NCBI RefSeq assembly: GCF_035222275.1
Contig: NW_026946359.1
Span: forward strand, 5,642,001 to 5,706,000
Reading direction: 5' to 3'
Source of the DNA: Podospora bellae-mahoneyi
Taxonomy: Eukaryota; Ascomycota; Sordariomycetes; Sordariales; Podosporaceae
Length of the DNA stretch: 64,000 bases
The notes below the pieces were generated by a model. It saw only the letters and a list, made by a program, of their open reading frames with translations, ran no database searches and was not told where the DNA came from. How positions within the stretch are numbered: position 1 is the first letter of the stretch; the number at the start of each line of letters is the position of its first letter. Below are positions 23,517 to 35,189 of this stretch, piece by piece. Both the position numbers and the translations under genes were made by a program.

Positions 23517-25308
23517 ATGGCCAAACTCAAGCTCAGTTCCATCTTCAGCCCCAGCAGCTCCAACAATGCTGCCTCGACAACAGAGGGAGGGACCAAAGAC
23601 CTCAAAAAGTCCAACCGCCGCTCCTTCTCGGCCCTCTCTGCTTCCCTCCTCGGTACCAAGGACACGGAGACGAACGGTACTAGCGCTGCTACCTCGTCCA
23701 AGTCTGCTACCCCATCCGTGGCCCCGGGTCCGGCGGCACCGGCCACAACGTCAGAGATGGTCGCCTTGGCCCAAAAGATCACCAGGGAGACAGAGAAGCT
23801 CGAGGCCTACATGAAGGAGCATGACCTCCCCATGCCGAGCTTTGACGCCAGTGCCCCAGCAGATTTCCCCAAGCTCCCGGATGAAATTGCCCAGAGCAGG
23901 AAGGCGATTATCTCGGCGACGAAGGAGCTGGGGCTGTTGGCTCATGGGCCGAGGGAGAGTGTGAGATGGGGGATTTGGGAGGTGCGTTTTTTTTTTTATT
24001 CTTCGCTCCCACCGCCACCTCACAATACTGACTTGTGCTCCAGTTCCTTGACACGCTCGCCCTCGCCGCCATCAACCACTATGGCATCGCCAAGCTCGTT
24101 CCCCTCGACGCCCCCATCTCCCTCGCCGACCTCCAGGCCAAAACCACGCTCGATCCCATCAACCTCGCCCGTTTGATCCGTCTCGCCATCACCAACAAGA
24201 TCTTTTACGAGCCCACCCCCGGCTTCATCGCCCACACGGCCGCCTCCAGGGTCCTGGCAGAGGACTCTGACCTCCAGGCCTGGGTCGGCTTCAACGGGGA
24301 GGACATCCTCCCCGCCTCCGCCCACGTCCTCCAAGCCCTGCAAACCCATCCCGAGGCCACCTCCCTCACCCGGACCGGGTTTCAGTTTGCCTTCAACACC
24401 GTCGACAAAGAACCCATGTTTGTCACCTTTGGCAAGGACCCCGACAGAGCCAAGCGCATGGGGAAAGCGATGGTGTCGCTGACGGGCGGGGAGGGCTACG
24501 AGCCGTTTTGGTTCGTCGACGTGGAAAGGGGCGGGTATGACTTCGGTGAGATTGACGCGAGGGGGGGAACGTTGGTCGACGTGGGCGGCAGCCACGGCTT
24601 CATGTGCGTCGCCCTGGCGGAGAGGTGGAAGAACATGAAGTTTGTCGTGCAGGACCTGCAAAAGACGGTCGACAGCGCGCCGAAGCCGATCTCGTCCGAC
24701 CCTCAGGTCGCCGAGCGGATCACGCTGCTGCCTCACGATTTCTTTACCGAGCAGGTGACCAAGGAGGCGGACGTCTACTTCTTCCGCTGGATCCTCCACA
24801 ATTACTCGACCCCCTACGCGCTCCAGATCCTCCGCAACCTCGTCCCCGCCCTCAAGCCGGGCGCCCGCATCATTATTAATGATCACTGCCTGTTTGAGGG
24901 GTCGGGGCAGGAAGACCCCTGGGACGAAAAGGTCATGCGCCGCATGGATGTCGTGATGCTCAGTCTGCTCAACGCGCAGGAGCGTACCGAGTCCGAGTTC
25001 AGAGAGTTGTTCGCCAAGGCCGGGGAGGGGAATCAAAAGGGGGAGTTTGTTTTCAAGGTAATATTTTTTTATTTTTTTACTTTTCTCAACAATACGTCTC
25101 TTTTTGCTTATGGTGAATGTTAGCTGACAGAGTTGGGGGGGGGAAATAGGGCGTCAAAAGACCAGAAGGCTGCAGAATGAGTATCATCGAGGCGGTCTGG
25201 CAGCTCAGGGAGGAGGCTCCTACTGTTGCGGCTGTCGAGGAGGTCAAGGAAGGGGAGGAGACCCCTGCTGCTGTTGAAGAGCCCAAGACTGAGGAAAAGG
25301 CTGAGTGA
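23517..25308 (+). CDS. O-methyltransferase (plant COMT/sterigmatocystin-OMT-like)
   Basis: Three exons, 23517-23981, 24044-25057 and 25150-25308, encode 545 residues. The introns have GTGCGT and GTAATA donors and CTCCAG and AAATAG acceptors, with exact frame continuity. Residues ~90-270 are the helical dimerisation domain (FLDTLALAAINHYGIAKLV). The Rossmann domain has TLVDVGGSHGFMCVALAERW (motif I), KFVVQDL (motif II), YFFRWILHNYS with the conserved His region, LKPGARIIINDHC, and a C-terminal LLNAQERTESEFRELFAKAG. The product should methylate a phenolic or polyketide hydroxyl; the substrate is unknown. Odd points are a Ser/Thr-rich 80-residue N-terminal extension and a very acidic 30-residue tail of Glu/Val/Ala/Pro encoded by the last exon. 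The start is the first ATG (cccaacATGG). Confidence 0.92.
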
Positions 25309-25647
25309 AAGGATGCTTTCAAGATCTGCTGAGCACGTTGCTGTTTCATATGGGCCCATTTGTTTAGCGCGCAACAAGCATCATTCATAGTTACATAATT
25401 CATAGTTTGAATCATCCAAAATGTTCTCTCCAGTTTCGTGATTGCTAAAATGAGCGTAGATTTGCCATTACCACAAGCATGCTCTCATGATCTGTCGTCC
25501 ACGACGATCGAGACATGCATCCTATACATCGCTTGCTCCATCAACTTCAAGCAACTATCTGTGCCAGAAATAAGAAAAGACATGACTAAAACGGTATATA
25601 GTACAACGATTATCCATACCTTCCATCGCGCCCCCCTCCTCAGCCTA
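25309..25647. other. Convergent 3' region
   Basis: This lies between the stop codons of the O-methyltransferase (plus) and the unknown protein (minus). It is AT-richer than the exons and presumably 3' UTR of both. Nothing else is seen. Confidence 0.5.
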
Positions 25648-26744
25648 TCAGTGAACAAGCTTGATGCCCATGCCCCCAACATCAGCACCGATATTCTCCC
25701 CCTTACTGCAGCATGGACCCCCAAGACGCTTCTCTCCACGCCCCCGAGCTTGTGGTGTTGTTGTCGGTGCAGCAGCAAAATCCGTTATCGAGGTTGTTGT
25801 GCCATCCACTGGGGGCTCATCCTGGTGTTTTATTGGCGCGGACTGTTCCTCCTCAATCGGTAGTTCCGGACCGTCAGCATGACACCCTTTGTGATTGCAG
25901 CACGTCTTTCCCGTCATTGTCTGCGGCTGCTGGCGCAAAGGCTCCGATGAAGGTCTTTGTCTCTGCTCGGAAGATTGCTTCCCCTTCCCAGCACCGACTG
26001 GCCGTGGAGGCGGGGGCGTGCTCGTGCCACGAACCGGACGTGGGCTGGCAGGGAGTCCAGGACGTGTAACGATCAACCGAGGCACCGTCAGTCCTGAATT
26101 TCCTGGGGGGCTTCCGTTCACTCCATGACCACTGTTTTCTGTGGCAAAGTTGGTTGCTGGAGCCCTCGTGCCGTTGAGAAGCTTGCTGACTGCCCGGTCG
26201 AGGATGAGGTGGTGAAGCGCAAAGATGTGAGTCGTGATGGTGTTGTCATTGCGCTCGGCCTGGGCTTTGTGGTGTTCGAATCTGTGTTTGTCTATAAGCT
26301 CCCACCTCAGTTTTCTCCACATGCGAGTTTCGCCGTCATCGTCAAGGCCGGCAAGGGAGCATCTTTGAAGGATCTTTTCTGTGTCGAAATCAGTATGCTG
26401 TTCATGTTAAGAGACAAACGATTCGTCATACCACAATGCTCAATATCAGCCCGGGCTTTTTGTATGATGAGGTCAATCCGCTGCTTGCTCTCAGGCTGAG
26501 ACGATAGCAGGTGGTTGTGTTGCTCCCAGAGCCCCGTAAGCTCTCCCAAATGGTTGGAGTAAGAGTTCACGGTGGCGATACACCGTTGCAAGTCCGACTG
26601 TTCCAGCTCCGCCGAGGTCTCAGACGGAGACAACAGGGACCTACTCTTCGTCTTCACATGGCGATGGACGCTGGACACCAGCCGGCGCAACTTTCCAGTG
26701 TTGCGGGCAGGTTGGTTCGCGGACGACGACGGCGGCAGCTCCAT
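25648..26744 (-). CDS. Unknown protein, helical N-terminal half and Pro-rich tail
   Basis: Two exons, 26744-26432 and 26378-25648, joined by a 53-nt intron (GTATGA donor, CTTAAC branch, GACACAG acceptor), encode 347 residues. Residues ~20-175 are predicted mostly helical, with heptad-like stretches (DLQRCIATVNSYSNHLGEL; MWRKLRWELIDKHRFEHH). The rest is Pro/Thr/Arg-rich, with PRLIVTRPGLPASPRPVRG, a CCNHKGC cluster and a second CC near the end. I do not recognise a family. No signal peptide or membrane span is seen. The frame is open a few codons upstream of the chosen ATG but without another ATG. Confidence 0.65.
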
Positions 26745-28052
26745 TGTCTGACGAGAAATCCAAAAAGGGGATGGTCCCAAATTTTGTGTCGTCCACTGAA
26801 GATCTGAAAGTTGGTGTGATCAAGGAGGCATGACGGCAAGAAAAAAAAAGTTCCCACGTGTGTGAGACGGGAGAAGGCAAGGTAAACAGAGACAGGATTG
26901 GAAACAACCAAGACACGAGGCCTTAGCCCGTGCCGAATAGTGTTTTATGGCGAGATTTTTTTCCCACTTATGACGCACTGGAGATCTGTGGGACGGTCGG
27001 GTACGAGTCGGCCGTCGTGAAAAGGGGGGGAATGGTTCGAGTATGCAACTTGTTTTCGTCGGACCGGTTGCCGTAATACCGTCCGTATAAAGCTGTCTCT
27101 TTTCACTGGACTTGTGCTGGCGCGCGGCATGACCAACAACAAACAAGACCCTCGAGCGAGTTCGGAAAGGGTGGATGGGGGGAGGGAGCGGGCGGTTGAC
27201 AGCAAGCATCCGAAACAGTGAGGGGAGTATATCATGTCGTGCGACGACATAGATGGATTTGTTGAGTGTTTAATACTCTTGGTTTCTTAGAGGAAGAAAT
27301 ATGCCTTATTAAAGGAAAAGGGTAACGTCGCAAAACGATCCGCGCAGTTCTGTAGTGGCAAAAATGACATTCGACTGAGCCTCAGGATCTCGGTATGGTC
27401 CAAGTTGAAAGCGATGTGTTTTTCCGTGTCCAACGGAAATGAAACCTCAAGGTCCCGTTTTGTGCAAGGTCAAATTGCCAGCAGGAGTTGGCGGCTGTCA
27501 AAACTAGGACCATAGAGCAGATGAAGACGGGAGGCTCGACTGACGTGGCCGTGGGTAATGAGGTCATGCCTTTCAATCAGGTGGATTGTTTGTGTGCCAC
27601 GGTTTGTGCTAAATAATGATTCTCATAGCTGTTGACGGGCAACTGGTTGCTCAGTCAAGATGTTGAGTACGCGTTACTAAGATGCACTTGGGACTCGAGA
27701 ATAACAGGCTGAATCAAGGGTGTCAAGCCATCAACTTCAAGCAAATTATTTGGACTTCTCGTCAGTTCTGACCAGTACTTGTGACATCAGGGTGTGTGTA
27801 CCTCAGGGGCAAGTGGGACTTCCCCAATGTAAACAAACAGCCAACACCGAGCTGCTCCCTCCACATTGCTCCCACGGTATATGTACCAGTTCCTCGCATC
27901 TTTCATCACCGAACGAGACTCCCAACTCGGCTCTTGCCAAATAAAGGTCATCATAGATTGCCTTCTGCTTCTTTTTCTTTTAATCTTCCTCTTTTACTCG
28001 TACCGCCTGCGGACAGTGAATTGTCTGACGAGAGTTCGCCGTCTTGCCCAAT
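26745..28052. other. Intergenic region
   Basis: Short overlapping open frames only, most with non-ATG starts, and no splice-joined coding pattern. It contains the promoters or terminators of the flanking minus-strand genes. Confidence 0.5.
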
Positions 28053-28513
28053 CTATTGGATAGACCAATTGGCCGACTTGCCACCACAGGTCACTGTTCC
28101 CTGTCCGCCAACACGCAAAACACCGTCGAGAGTCGCCTGATACCTTGAGATCGCCAACTTGACAATCTCAGCCGCATCCTGGTTGCCAAAGGTAATCTCG
28201 TTGCCATCGCCATTGACCCGAACTTGGAGGTGGCAGCTAGCAGATGCAGCAAGCTGCACCTGACCGTCAGAGGCCTTGTAAGTACTATTTCGGCGTTAGC
28301 TGGACCGTTGTCAAGGTGGTGTCTGGGGACTGGAAGGACTTGCATGGACCATTCTTGGCTCTCGCCGGTGGCTTGGATGGCGTAGCAGTCCATCTCGGCG
28401 GGTGAGTTCCAGAGAGTCTCTCTCACATCGGCTGTGTAGCTCTGGCAGTTCTTGATGGCTTCGGCGACGGTGAAGAGACCGATGAAGGTGATGGCAAATT
28501 TGGCGAGCTGCAT
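28053..28513 (-). CDS. Small secreted cysteine-containing protein
   Basis: Two exons, 28513-28344 and 28284-28053, encode 133 residues. The first 19 (MQLAKFAITFIGLFTVAEA) are a typical signal peptide. The mature part has four cysteines (NCQSY, DCYAI, SCHLQV, VTCGG), compatible with two disulfides, and no membrane span. The intron is 59 nt of the GC-AG class: donor GCAAGT, GCTAAC branch 12 nt before the AATAG acceptor. No GT donor nearby fits better, and the joined frame (EWS-I-TYKASDGQ) reads smoothly. Small secreted proteins of this type are common in filamentous fungi. The function is unknown, and calling it an effector would be speculation. Confidence 0.75.
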
Positions 28514-30953
28514 CGTAGCGGTTGGTGAGAGTTAGAATGCGAGGAACAAGCTGAACTGAGATTGACTGATGGTGAAAGCTGGATACTGACAGCCAGATGA
28601 GGGAGGTATAAGTACCACCAGCATCAAAAAGCAAGCGGCATCTCGAACCCACCTTCTCCTCCTGTTGATGGAGTTATGGCCACCGGCGGTTTGATGAGCC
28701 GCTATGTATCCGTAACGGTCGACAGACAAGGTTATAATTCTTCACCGGTTTGACGGCGGTAAGTAAATATGACGAAATTCCTCGGTCTCTTGATGTTTTC
28801 GACCGACACACAAAGAGGTGTTCTCCTCCACACACCGGCTGATAGTTGAGAACTGGCGGAAACCATAACATCAATGATGCTCGAGGTCTTCCGAAGTCAA
28901 GAGACTTCGGGCCTGAGAGAGAGCGCATTTTCTCGCGGCTCAACCTCAAGACGCAGGCAAACAGTTAGCTGGCCGCAGCTGCCATAGAGGAGTGGTCGAC
29001 GGAGAACCTGGAGGAGCAGGAACGGTTGTCCTGTCGCTCATTCCTACTCCAGCGGTTCATTTTGTCTTTGACAAGTTAATCTCACGCCGTTAATTGCTTC
29101 CAGAAACTTCCTCAGTATCTGTCCAAGAACCACCTGTCGAGTTCCAGATCGAAAGCGCAAAACACAATGGCACACCTTCCCCTCTTAAATCAGACATCCG
29201 CCTGATCTTCGAGACACCAACTCCTATCTCGATCGTTCTGATGAAGCTGAACTGCCGACGTGCCACCGTGTCCCCAGCCCAGGGCCCCGTTGTCTCTGGT
29301 CTTGACACCGATTCCGCCCCCGCACCTCGCTGCGAGCAATCTATTCGTTATCTCCCGGGGATGACAAAGAGTCTCCTGGCGCAATGCAATACGCATGTCT
29401 TGGTGCGGGAGGAGGCAAAAGGAAGACCGATGGCCGCCACCGTGGGAGACAACATATAGATATCAGAGACAGCATCACCCTCCTATCACCATCCCAGGCA
29501 TTGGATCGCGCCGTTTCATAACACAGCATCAGATCCTGCTGCACCCACAGATGCCGCAATCCACCAGTACCTTCCCCCAATGCCAACCGTCGGCAACGGC
29601 ACTGCAACGCGCATGGTTCTATCTGTATCACCACACGGGAAGACCGGACGGACGCGGTCCCATATCCAGAATCCTCCCGTAGTTTCCCTAAACCAGAAGG
29701 GGACACCTGAGACCAGATCACCTCAGATAGATACGAGTGATCATACTGGTCATACATGACACAAAGTCAGATGAGCATACGGGAGGGAGGCCATCGAGAT
29801 TTTCCTCGCCCTGTTTCACCTGATTCCACCAGCTCTCGAAGAACAAGAAGAGCAAGGCATAGTCCCCAAGATCTGGTGAATCAGGCCTCTCTGATGGAGT
29901 TCAGCCACGCGCCCTGTACCCCGAAACCACCACTTCCCAGTGACTCTCCTATGCAGCTGCCCTCTCAGCGTTCTGGTTTGGGTATGGTATCCTGGTCCAG
30001 AAAGAGCATCTTGTATGCGCGTGACACTTGGCACAACCAACCCGTCATTGCTCACTGTATCATTGTCACACCCTAGAGGAACATGCGGTCTCGGCAGAGT
30101 CAGACTCAAATCTGAGGAGTTCACTCCTCAACGGGAGATTCTAGTCGGTCTTGCCCGGGATGCTGTTGCTCAAGTGGCACCATGTAGGCAGCACAGGGCT
30201 TGAAAGCACGTCAAAAAACGGCCTCAAGCCATCCGCAGTTGTTACCGGCATTGTTGCTGTCGCGGGCGAGAGTGAGAAGCGAGACACTGCAAGTCAAGGC
30301 GGATATTCTCGATGTCTCTTGATCGCTGCAACAAGTACAAACCTGTCTCATATCTCCGCTCGCAAAAGCCTGGCCCCGGCGGCCCGGTCTGGTCAAGTGG
30401 TCAGACAAGTCATCAGCCAAGTGGTCCAGAGCGCACGTTAAGGATGAGGAAGCTCTTACTTAAGGTAACCAGGAGGATTATCGAGGTTTTTGGGAGGCCG
30501 ATCCTCTCTTTCCCAGGTGGGTTTTCTCTGCAACCAAGCAGTTTTCGTCTTGAGCTGCTGCTTCAGACTCCATCTTGACTGAGAGGGAGGGCAAGTACGA
30601 CTGCCCCAGTGAACCGAACCAGGAGACCGGGTCCTGTCATCCGCTTGGCTCCATTACATTGAAGCAGACTTGAACTACCAGTCCAACCAACTTTGTACTC
30701 CTGGCTTTTCATTTCTGCGTTTGCGCAACGGCCTTACTGTTGCCGAGGTCTTTTGTTTTTTGGGTATCTCGAAGTTTTGGGGAAAAACAAGACATTATAC
30801 TGGCTCGCCTGGACCGTTTACGGGACGGTGAGGCCACGACGACAACACCAACAACAAACACCAACACCGCATAGGCGGTCTTTTTTGGTCGAGTCATTGT
30901 CACCAACACCAACAAAGTCGCCTTTCCATAGTCCAAGATCACGAAGGACACCA
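28514..30953. other. Intergenic region with one doubtful open frame
   Basis: A plus-strand ATG frame at 29756-30076 (106 codons, Ser/Arg/Pro-rich) could be extended by splicing from GTATGG near 29982 to CCCTAG at about 30076. No family or signal is visible and I do not support it as a gene. The bases before 30954 are the 5' UTR/promoter of the MFS gene, with CAA-rich sequence at 30840-30970. Confidence 0.4.
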
Positions 30954-32930
30954 ATGACAACAACAGCAACAACAACACCGCCGCCAACAATGACACTCTC
31001 TTACCCCAACCCATCCCTGTCCTCGATGGATGGCGAGGACCACCCCCGGGCATCACCCGCTTCGATATCCTCCTCGATGACAGTAACCAACACCGCCGAA
31101 CAACTAGAATTTGAAGAGGAGAAGCTATCAGAGCCGCCTTCAAAGAGACCAGTCATGCGTCAGGTCCTCTTAACTCTCGTGTATGTTTCCCCATCTTCAA
31201 CCCCTTGCCATTTCCACTTCCTCTAAACCCGCCTCAGAATCTGCCTAGGCCTAATGTTCTCCTGCCTCGACACCTCAATCGTCTCAACCTCTCTCTACAG
31301 AATAGCAGGCGATTTCCAAAACACGCGAGACATCTCCTGGATCATCCTCTCGTATCTCCTGACGTACATGTCCTTTGCCGTGGGGTTCTCCAAGCTATCC
31401 GACATTTACGGCCGCAAAGCAATTATGCTGGCGGCATGGCTGTTGTTTACTCTCGGGTCGATCTGGTGCGGCTGGGCGGGTTCAATGACGCAGTTGATTG
31501 CGGGGAGGGCGGTTCAGGGAGTGGGAGGGTCGGGGCTGTACTCGCTGGCGCAGGTTTGTCTTGTTGAGCAAGGACCGGCGAGGCCGGAGGTGGTGGGGGG
31601 GTTGGTGGGGATCACGTTGAGCGTGAGTTTTGTGCTTGGGCCGGTGATGGGAGGGGGGATAAGTGATGGGTGGTGGTGGAGGGGGGTTTTTTGGGTCAAT
31701 ATACCGGTTGGGGTCTTGGCCATGGTGGGAATCTTGACTCTGTGGCCGTGGGAGAGGATGGCGTTTGGGAGGAGGGAGGAGGAGTATCAACACCAGGGGG
31801 CCAAGATGGGGGGGTTCTGGCACAAGATCGCCAGGGTGGACTTTATTGGGAACACGCTGTTGGCGCTGGCGTCGATATTGCTGGTGTTTGCGCTGCAGGA
31901 AGCGGGGAGGTATGTCTGGCGGTGGGATAGCCCGGTCATAATATGGTCGTTGGCTATTTCGGTGGTGAGTTTTGTGTTGTTTGGAGTGTGGGAGTGGTAT
32001 TTGTATCGAGGGGGAGAAAGCGGGAAGGTGAGGATTGAGGGGATATTTCCGGTTGGGTTGGTCAAGGGGAGGGTTTATGCTTGTGTTTTGGTGTAAGTTT
32101 GTCTTTTTCTCTCCCTGTCTGAACTTGGTACTGATGTGAACAGCAACACGTTACTATCCGGGTTTGTCTACATCGCCCTCGTGATTAACATCCCCGAGAG
32201 GCTTCAGGTTGCATATTTTGACTCTCCGCTCTGGGCGGGGGTTCATTTGTTGCCTATGCTTGGATGTTGCGCCTTTGGAAGTTTTCTTGGGGGGTTGGTT
32301 TCCAAGAAAAGGGACCTCACCTCTCATACATTAATCATTGGCAGCTTAGTCCAAGTTCTTGGACTGGGACTAACAGTCGGGTTTGACTCCCGCGCTGGAA
32401 ACAAACTTCCCCTAGGGCAATTATTGGGGTTTACGGCTGTGTATGGACTAGGAGTTGGCTTGTCTTTTGCTAGCGCCACCATCATCGCTGCTGTGGAGGC
32501 AAGAAACGAGGATTTGGCTGCTGCGCAGGGGGCCGTGGCGCAGGCGAGGGTGTTTGGAGGCGCGCTGGGGTTGGCGGTAGGGGGGATATTGATGAATCAA
32601 CGCCTTAAGGGGGAGTTGAGCGGGGTGCTGAAGGGGAAGGGGTTGGAGGAGGTGCATAAGAGTTTGTATGGGATTTTGAGGCTGGGGGTCGATGATAGGA
32701 ACAGGGTGGTGGAGGTTTATGTGGGCGGTTTTGGGAAGATGGTGTGGGTGTTTTTGGGGGTGGCGGTTGTATCAGCTGTTGTTGCTTGTGGGACTTGGAG
32801 AGGGAAGGGAGGAGAGAAGACGGTGGTGGAGGTTATGGAAGAGCATCAGGTTGGCAGGGGAGGTGGTGGGAGGAAAGAGAGGGAGATGGAATTGGAGAGT
32901 GCGAGCAGTGTCAAAAGTTTGATGGGGTGA
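30954..32930 (+). CDS. MFS transporter, DHA14-like exporter
   Basis: Three exons, 30954-31180, 31238-32092 and 32144-32930, encode 622 residues. The donors are GTATGT and GTAAGT, the acceptors CCTCAG and GAACAG. The N-terminal ~75 residues are cytosolic and Thr/Ser/Pro-rich. A first span (QVLLTLVICLGLMFSCLDTSIVST) with the DHA14-type LDTSIV element follows, then ISWIILSYLLTYMSF, the loop motif A GFSKLSDIYGRK, GRAVQGVGGSGLYSLAQ, and motif C-like SVSFVLGPVMGG, with about 13-14 spans in total. The family exports drugs, toxins or metabolites by proton antiport at the plasma membrane. An in-frame ATG at 30990 is an alternative start. The C terminus is Gly/Arg/Glu-rich. Confidence 0.9.
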
Positions 32931-33738
32931 TTCTGGGGGGAGGTTTCTTGATGTTGAAGATGCTTTTTGGGAAATACCCTGTCTTTTGTTTGTTGAGGGG
33001 GGTTGACTGGGTGAAGCGAGATGTTTTGTTTACGTTTAACAGGCGTTTTCATTTGGCGGTGTGGGGTTGTTAGTTGGTATAGGTGTTTGAACCTTTTATG
33101 TATATCACCACGTTTTTGGAGGTGTTATATCTTTCTTTTTCTGTTGGGGGGCCATCTTTCTATTCTCCGGAGGTAGGTTAACTCTAGGTTTGGTTTTTTT
33201 GGACGTTTTATTCTTCTGACAGAGTTTTGTTGAAGTTGGGGGAGAGAGCTTTTGTTTATCAACGGGTATGTTAGTGGATATGATATTAAGTTGTGTCATT
33301 GTCATGTCAGATTACCTTGCGAGTCAGGGCTCTAAATGCTGCTGCTGTTCTTGTTGTTGTTGTTGCTGTTGCCTGGGGTGATGCCCCTTTTTTGTATTTT
33401 CAAGATCTGCGGTTACGTGAGTTTTCTTGACTGTCTTTAGATAGCCGTAGGCGGGGGTACTAGATCAGGGTGACTGAGAGAGCAACAAAATCCAGAGAAT
33501 GATGAGGGTGAACGGCTGTGGGAAGTTTTGCAACAATGAAAAAGAGGAGGCGTTGAGACATGTGGGAGCATGCTGTGCAACGTTGTCAGCCGGGCACTCT
33601 ACTCACGTTTCTCCATCAAGTGTGTGTGTGTGTGAGAGAGAGACGCTTGTTGTTCGACCATGACTGGTGGTGTCTCATAACGAGATGAAGTGAAGGTGAA
33701 TCTGATGGGTGGGATCTGCGTGGTGGAAAGCTGCCTGG

Positions 33739-33822
<84 letters not shown>

Positions 33823-34437
33823 TGTGCTGTGCGACGCCGCATCTCTTGGTGTTTACCACTTGTTGAGTAGGTAGCTGACTCGTGGACCAGAGAATCAAAA
33901 AAGGGGAGGGTGACAGAGAGGTGGGTACCCCCCCGAAATCACCTCGACTACCTTTCCCAATATACCTACAGTTCAGAACCTGGTTGGGTATCCAAAAGTG
34001 CACAATTTAGCCCCGTGTCGTGTGTCAACTACATATGTGATTGAGAGTAGCTGTGTTCATATGTTGTACCTGACAGAGTGAGTGAGCGGTGCTCAGTGTA
34101 TCAGCCGTTACAACCCCTCGGATTGGACAGAGCCATGTAAGTAGTTCTTGTTCTTGCGTTGTTTTTGGCTATTTACAAACATTTTGTAGGCCCTGACTCG
34201 CTAAGGTATTTCCGCTGTCTTTTTCCTGCTACCAAGTCCCCCAAAACTTGCAACGCCAAGGTAGTGATATGTCGTTCAGCACATGATGGGTATTTGTATT
34301 GCTAACCATTGCCTCATATCTCACCTCGACGTCGATTCCTTTCCTCCAGCCGCTAGGGGAACAGGAGAAAGTTCGGTTCATCACTATAATTAAGGTGATG
34401 GCCGTCCTGGATAACTTCCCAGATCACCCTGGTCTCT
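32931..34437. other. Intergenic region with microsatellites
   Basis: It contains a GCT/TTG-rich stretch at about 33339-33375 and the GT microsatellite listed separately. No gene is seen. The first few hundred bases are T-rich and are probably the 3' UTR of the transporter gene. Confidence 0.5.
33745..33820. repeat. (GT)38 microsatellite
   Basis: Perfect run of 38 GT dinucleotides (76 nt), preceded by a short GTAT interruption. It is unusually long for a fungal genome and likely to vary between strains. A minus-strand frame through it encodes only His-Thr repeats and is not a gene. Confidence 0.98.
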
Positions 34438-35189
34438 TCACCCGCGGATTTGTAGACCATGGGGATACACTCTATTGAAAATTGTGATTAGGTGCTGTAA
34501 AGTGCGGGAGGTGGACAAGAGAGAGGGGACAGACTGACCAAGTTCGTGAATAATGCCGCGGTGAACATGGCGATAGATCTTGGGCTTCAAACTATGCTGA
34601 TACCCAGGATCGAAGGAGAGAACAACTGACGGGGAGTATACCAGTGGCGGACGATAGGGTTGCACTGGGGGCGCTTGTCCTGCAGACGCTGCTGGGCAAT
34701 TTGATGGAGGGTGATATTGAGGTACCACTAGAGCTTGTTGGCCCGTAGCTACCGTCGTCTGTGCTGTGTATCCTTCTGGCATCCGTTGTCGATTTGTGTG
34801 TCCGTATTGCGATACATGAACAGGCTGCCATGGAGGTGGGGGTTCCCGGGGGGACTGTTGCGGCGGTTTTGGTGCCCGAGGTGCCAAAGGAATGGGTTGC
34901 TCCAAGCGTCCCATTGTTGCGGCACTATCTGGGTAATCGTGTCCCTCTGGTGACTTTGGGGGAGTATCTCTCATATCAACATCTTGGCTTTGTGTCGTGC
35001 GTCCCGTCGCATCAGGCATAGGTTCGTTATACTGCTGTTGTGGTGGCGCGGCCAATGGTGGCTTTTGGTATCAAAATGGTTTCCAGTTAGTGACTACGCC
35101 GGTCAAACAATGTCGAGTCAACACACCTCGGTGGGCTCTAAAGGCTTTGCTGGATAGACATCGTTGGGGTCCATCTTGCCGTCGAGCAT
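34438..35189 (-). CDS. Unknown Pro/Gln-rich protein
   Basis: Exons 35189-35127 (MLDGKMDPNDVYPAKPLEPTE) and 35061-34438, separated by a 65-nt intron (GTGTGT, CAAAAG), encode 228 residues. The body is disordered, with many Pro, Gln and Ser (APRAPKPPQQSPREPPPPW). The last 60 residues (SFDPGYQHSLKPKIYRHVHRG, TLQHLITIFNRVYPHG) look folded or helical. No signal peptide or membrane span is present and I recognise no family. A possible extra 44-nt intron at the 3' end (GTCAGT to TTACAG) is too short and not needed, since the frame reads through to a stop at 34438. Confidence 0.6.

Noticed and set aside
24020-25036. 338-codon minus-strand open frame
   Set aside because: Antisense to the O-methyltransferase catalytic domain.
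33599-34003. His-Thr repeat open frame on the minus strand
   Set aside because: It is the translation of the GT microsatellite; no start context or flanking domain.
34482-34525. 44-nt GTCAGT to TTACAG intron at the 3' end of the Pro-rich gene
   Set aside because: Shorter than the other introns, no branch point, and the unspliced frame continues to a good stop.
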